Assembly: GCA_025963615.1 (NCBI GenBank)
Contig: JAOQAL010000499.1
Coordinates: 1 to 7,331, forward strand
Length of the DNA stretch: 7,331 nucleotides
From: Chitinophagaceae bacterium
Lineage (GTDB): Bacteria > Bacteroidota > Bacteroidia > Chitinophagales > Chitinophagaceae
Reading direction: 5' to 3'
Shown: positions 4,879 to 7,331 of the stretch, one piece after another
Position numbering within the stretch: position 1 is the first letter of the stretch
Layout of the letters: every line of letters begins with the position of its first letter
Translations under genes and position numbers: made by a program
Notes under the pieces: generated by a model
The model's input: the letters and a program-made list of their open reading frames with translations, nothing else
Databases searched by the model: none
What the model was told of the DNA's origin: nothing

Positions 4879-6228
4879 ATGCGCATAGCATTGCTTGCTA
4901 TTGCAGGCCTGTTACTTATTCAGGCTTGTAACAGAAAATACGATTACCAGGCCGTAATTCATAATCCGGTGCTTTTTGCCAGTACGGTTCACGAGTTGAA
5001 TGGGGTCGTCATGGGAAATAATTTTAGCCCGATCGTCGCGTCGCGTAATTATTTATATGCCAGTATAGCCGCGTATGAGGTAATAGCAGCAGGCTTTCCG
5101 GATCAATACCAATCGCTTGCCGGCCAGGTGAATGGACTGACTGACTCTGTAAAACCCTTGCCTGGTAAAAAGATAGATTTTCAATTTGCCTCCTTACTTG
5201 CTTATTGCAAGCTCGGAGAAGCTGTTACATTTCCGGCAGGCAGCATGCAGGAATACACCGATAACCTGAAACAACTTGCAAAAGACCATGGCATGCCCGA
5301 CGAGGAATATGAAAATTCAATCGCGTTTTCTGATACCGTTTCTTCGGTTATACTAGCCTGGAGTAAAAAAGATAATTATGCGCAATCCCGGAGCTTTGCA
5401 AAATATACGGTCATCGATACGCCGGGGCGTTGGGTACCAACCCCACCCGCTTACAGCGATGGGGCAGAGCCACACTGGAATATGATTCGGCCATTGGTGC
5501 TGGATAGTGCGTCCCAGTTTACCCCGCCACCACCGCCAGTTTTTGACATAAAAAATAAGAATAGTAAATATTACAAGGAAGTCATGGCAATAAAAAATGC
5601 CGGCGACAGTCTTACAGACGAACAACAGCATATTGCTATTTTCTGGGACGACAATCCTTTCAAGTTAAATGTGTCGGGTCATGTGATGTTCAGCACAAAA
5701 AAGTTTTCACCACCGGGGCACTGGATGGGCATCGTAGGTATCGCTGCTGAAAAATCAAAAGCAGATTTTCAAACCACGGTATATGCCTATGCGATTACAA
5801 CGATCGCACTCTTTGATGCATTTATTCAGTGCTGGGATGAAAAATACCGGCATAATACAGTAAGGCCTGAAACAGTGATCAATAAATACTTTGATCCTGA
5901 ATGGCGGCCATTATTGCAGACACCGCCCTTCCCGGAATATACCTGCGGACATTCTACAGGTTCTTCATCTACTGCGGAAGCGCTGACTCACGTATTCGGT
6001 GATAATTTCGCATATACTGACACGACAGAACTTGAATTTGGTATTAAAAGCAGGTCCTTTAAATCTTTCAGGGATGCTGCTAATGAAAACAACTGGGCCC
6101 GTTTTTATGGCGGTATCCATTTTCATAATTCCTGTATTGTAAGTACAGAATATGGAAGAAAAGTGGGCGATCTCGTGGTGAGTAAGCTCAAAATGAAAAA
6201 AAATAATTCACTTACCAAAATTAACTGA
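4879..6228 (+). CDS. PAP2-superfamily / vanadium-dependent haloperoxidase-like lipoprotein
   Basis: The 449-residue protein begins with a lipoprotein signal: MRIALLAIAGLLLIQAC, with a lipobox ending at Cys17, so it should be a lipid-anchored periplasmic or outer-membrane protein. The C-terminal third carries the oxyanion pocket shared by PAP2 acid phosphatases and vanadium haloperoxidases: KYRHNTVRP (322-330, K-x6-RP), EYTCGHST (353-360, the 'SGH' motif with Cys for Ser) and ARFYGGIHFHNS (407-418, R-x5-H). The expected ligands are Lys322, Arg329, His358, Arg408 and His414; spacings match the family. The Asp usually four residues after the last His is Ser418. The long helical N-terminal part (about 30-300) is typical of bacterial vanadium chloroperoxidase relatives and absent from small PAP2 phosphatases. 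Halide oxidation versus phosphatase activity cannot be decided from sequence. The next gene starts one base after its stop, a tight operon; a probable terminator lies upstream. Confidence 0.88.
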   Translation: MRIALLAIAGLLLIQACNRKYDYQAVIHNPVLFASTVHELNGVVMGNNFSPIVASRNYLYASIAAYEVIAAGFPDQYQSLAGQVNGLTDSVKPLPGKKIDFQFASLLAYCKLGEAVTFPAGSMQEYTDNLKQLAKDHGMPDEEYENSIAFSDTVSSVILAWSKKDNYAQSRSFAKYTVIDTPGRWVPTPPAYSDGAEPHWNMIRPLVLDSASQFTPPPPPVFDIKNKNSKYYKEVMAIKNAGDSLTDEQQHIAIFWDDNPFKLNVSGHVMFSTKKFSPPGHWMGIVGIAAEKSKADFQTTVYAYAITTIALFDAFIQCWDEKYRHNTVRPETVINKYFDPEWRPLLQTPPFPEYTCGHSTGSSSTAEALTHVFGDNFAYTDTTELEFGIKSRSFKSFRDAANENNWARFYGGIHFHNSCIVSTEYGRKVGDLVVSKLKMKKNNSLTKIN

Positions 6229-6229
6229 C

Positions 6230-7331
6230 ATGAAAAAGATTTTAATATTCATTATACTATTAAATGTATACATCTCATCACAAAAAGTAAATGCACAAGG
6301 TTGCGTAGCCGTCCGCCAAATGGGCGGAGAAAACGCGTTAGGCACAGGTTCATACAATCTTTCCAAAGGTGATTTTCAGATTGGAGGCAATTACCGTTAT
6401 TTCCATTCCTGGAGACATTTTGTTGGCCGTGAAGAACAACCTCAACGGCAAAATACCGGTGGCGGCATCGGTGCAGACGGCAAAGACCATGGCAATGCGG
6501 TTAACATTTATTCCCATGCATTAGATCTTAATTTGTCTTATGGGTTAACCAGCCGCATTCAACTGTATGTAAGTGTACCTTATGTACATAATGAACGTTC
6601 ACAGGTTCTGAGGCAAACATTACCGGTAGTAGATACCTTTCGCTATAGCGTATTTGCCAAAGGGCTTGGAGATGTTCGCCTGGGTGCGAATTACTGGATA
6701 TTTGATCCTGCTAAAGCGCAGAAGGGTAATTTAAGTGTAGGCCTTGGTATAAAATTACCAACAGGAAGTCATTCTAAAACGGATCAGGCCCCGCAGGCAA
6801 ATGGCACTAAAAGAATCGCGGTGATGGATCAGGCGATACAGCCCGGTGACGGTGGCCTTGGAATTTCAGTTGAAATACAAGGATTCAGGCAATTATACCG
6901 GAGTATTTATGTCTTTGCCAATGGCTATTACCTGTTCAATCCAAAAGAATCTAATGGTACGTTCAAATCCGCACCGAAGGCAGGATTAGAAGGTTACAAT
7001 ATTTATGCTTGCCCTGATCAATATTTTGGCCGCGCGGGTTTTATGACTTCAGTATTAAAAGATAAAAGCCTGACATTTTCATTAGCTGGTAGGTTTGAAG
7101 GCATTCCTGCTTATGATGCTTTTGGTGGCCAGGTGGCTTATCGCCGTCCCGGATATGTGGTCGCTATCGAATCAGGAATTTCCTATCGTTCCGGTCAGCA
7201 TAGCCTGAGTTTATTTGTCCCGTATAATTTTATCAAAAACCGCATACAAAGCGCCGCGGATATAGCAGATCAGAAATTGCAAAACGAAAGCATTACGGAT
7301 CCAACCAAGGCTGTTCACGTACAGGGCGATG
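6230..7331 (+). CDS. Exported, probably outer-membrane beta-barrel protein, C-terminal end cut by window edge
   Basis: An open frame runs from ATG 6230 to the window end (367 codons, no stop), starting one base after the lipoprotein stop. The N-terminus is a signal peptide (MKKILIFIILLNVYISS, then QKVNA; likely cut at A22-Q23). The mature part has alternating aromatic/hydrophobic and polar residues in repeated strand-turn patterns, for example FQIGGNYRYFHSW, LDLNLSYGLTSRIQLYVSVPY, GDVRLGANYWIF, LSVGLGIKLPTGS and FANGYYLF. This style is that of Bacteroidota outer-membrane channels of the MetA-like 'phenol degradation' type; the family name is a guess. A glycine-rich loop (about residues 76-90) sits between early strands. 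Cys25 follows the cleavage site and another cysteine lies further on, but the region does not form a good lipobox. Coupling to the haloperoxidase-like lipoprotein suggests a shared envelope role, possibly substrate passage. Function unknown. Confidence 0.75.
   Translation, partial: MKKILIFIILLNVYISSQKVNAQGCVAVRQMGGENALGTGSYNLSKGDFQIGGNYRYFHSWRHFVGREEQPQRQNTGGGIGADGKDHGNAVNIYSHALDLNLSYGLTSRIQLYVSVPYVHNERSQVLRQTLPVVDTFRYSVFAKGLGDVRLGANYWIFDPAKAQKGNLSVGLGIKLPTGSHSKTDQAPQANGTKRIAVMDQAIQPGDGGLGISVEIQGFRQLYRSIYVFANGYYLFNPKESNGTFKSAPKAGLEGYNIYACPDQYFGRAGFMTSVLKDKSLTFSLAGRFEGIPAYDAFGGQVAYRRPGYVVAIESGISYRSGQHSLSLFVPYNFIKNRIQSAADIADQKLQNESITDPTKAVHVQGD

Noticed and set aside
5353..5631. Minus-strand open frame inside the haloperoxidase-like gene
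   Set aside because: Antisense shadow with many Trp and Pro residues produced by the complementary strand; no domain.
6230..6304. Lipoprotein signal ending at Cys25 in the last gene
   Set aside because: The residues before the cysteine (NAQG) do not form a lipobox; an ordinary signal peptidase I site after VNA fits better.

Overview
The window is chromosomal DNA that looks like Bacteroidota, probably a Chitinophagaceae-like member; that placement is inference from style and not from a search. The supporting signs are AT-rich spacers, mostly no Shine-Dalgarno sequence, promoter-like motifs of the TTG / TAnnTTTG type, a secreted GH65 hydrolase, a PAP2/vanadium-haloperoxidase-like lipoprotein and short low-complexity repeats between genes. 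There are eight protein genes (two cut by the window edges) and no RNA gene, insertion sequence or CRISPR array. No gene-free stretch exceeds 300 bases.

Left part, minus strand (1-1622): read in the direction of transcription, a gene with the C-terminal domain of 3-hydroxyacyl-CoA dehydrogenases (1622-990) overlaps by one base (TAATG) the gene tsaB (990-316), which makes part of the tRNA t6A37 modification machinery. After a 155-base spacer comes the start of an ArsR-type winged-helix regulator that runs off the left end (160-1). The end of tsaB and this spacer carry a degenerate 10-bp periodic repeat (about 264-344) with interlocking AACGGT/ACCGTT palindromes.

Middle (1623-4845): a 64-base divergent spacer separates the left operon from ridA (1687-2067, plus strand), an enamine/imine deaminase. 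Between ridA and the next gene lies a block of ten 7-bp tandem units (2115-2184) with an inverted flank. Then comes a secreted GH65 glycoside hydrolase (2217-4253), whose residues fit a hydrolase (acid Glu471, base Glu615) of the kojibiose hydrolase / glucosylgalactosyl-hydroxylysine glucosidase type better than a phosphorylase. It is followed after 18 bases by a single-pass envelope protein of unknown function that starts with TTG (4272-4823), and by a hairpin that probably terminates this unit.

Right part (4879-7331): a lipoprotein with the PAP2/vanadium chloroperoxidase active site (4879-6228) is followed one base later by a gene for an exported, probably outer-membrane beta-barrel protein that runs off the right end (6230-7331). 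These two form an envelope operon. I see no single new multi-gene system. The most unusual items are the two short-period repeat blocks, the half-dehydrogenase coupled to tsaB, and the haloperoxidase-like lipoprotein paired with a putative outer-membrane protein.
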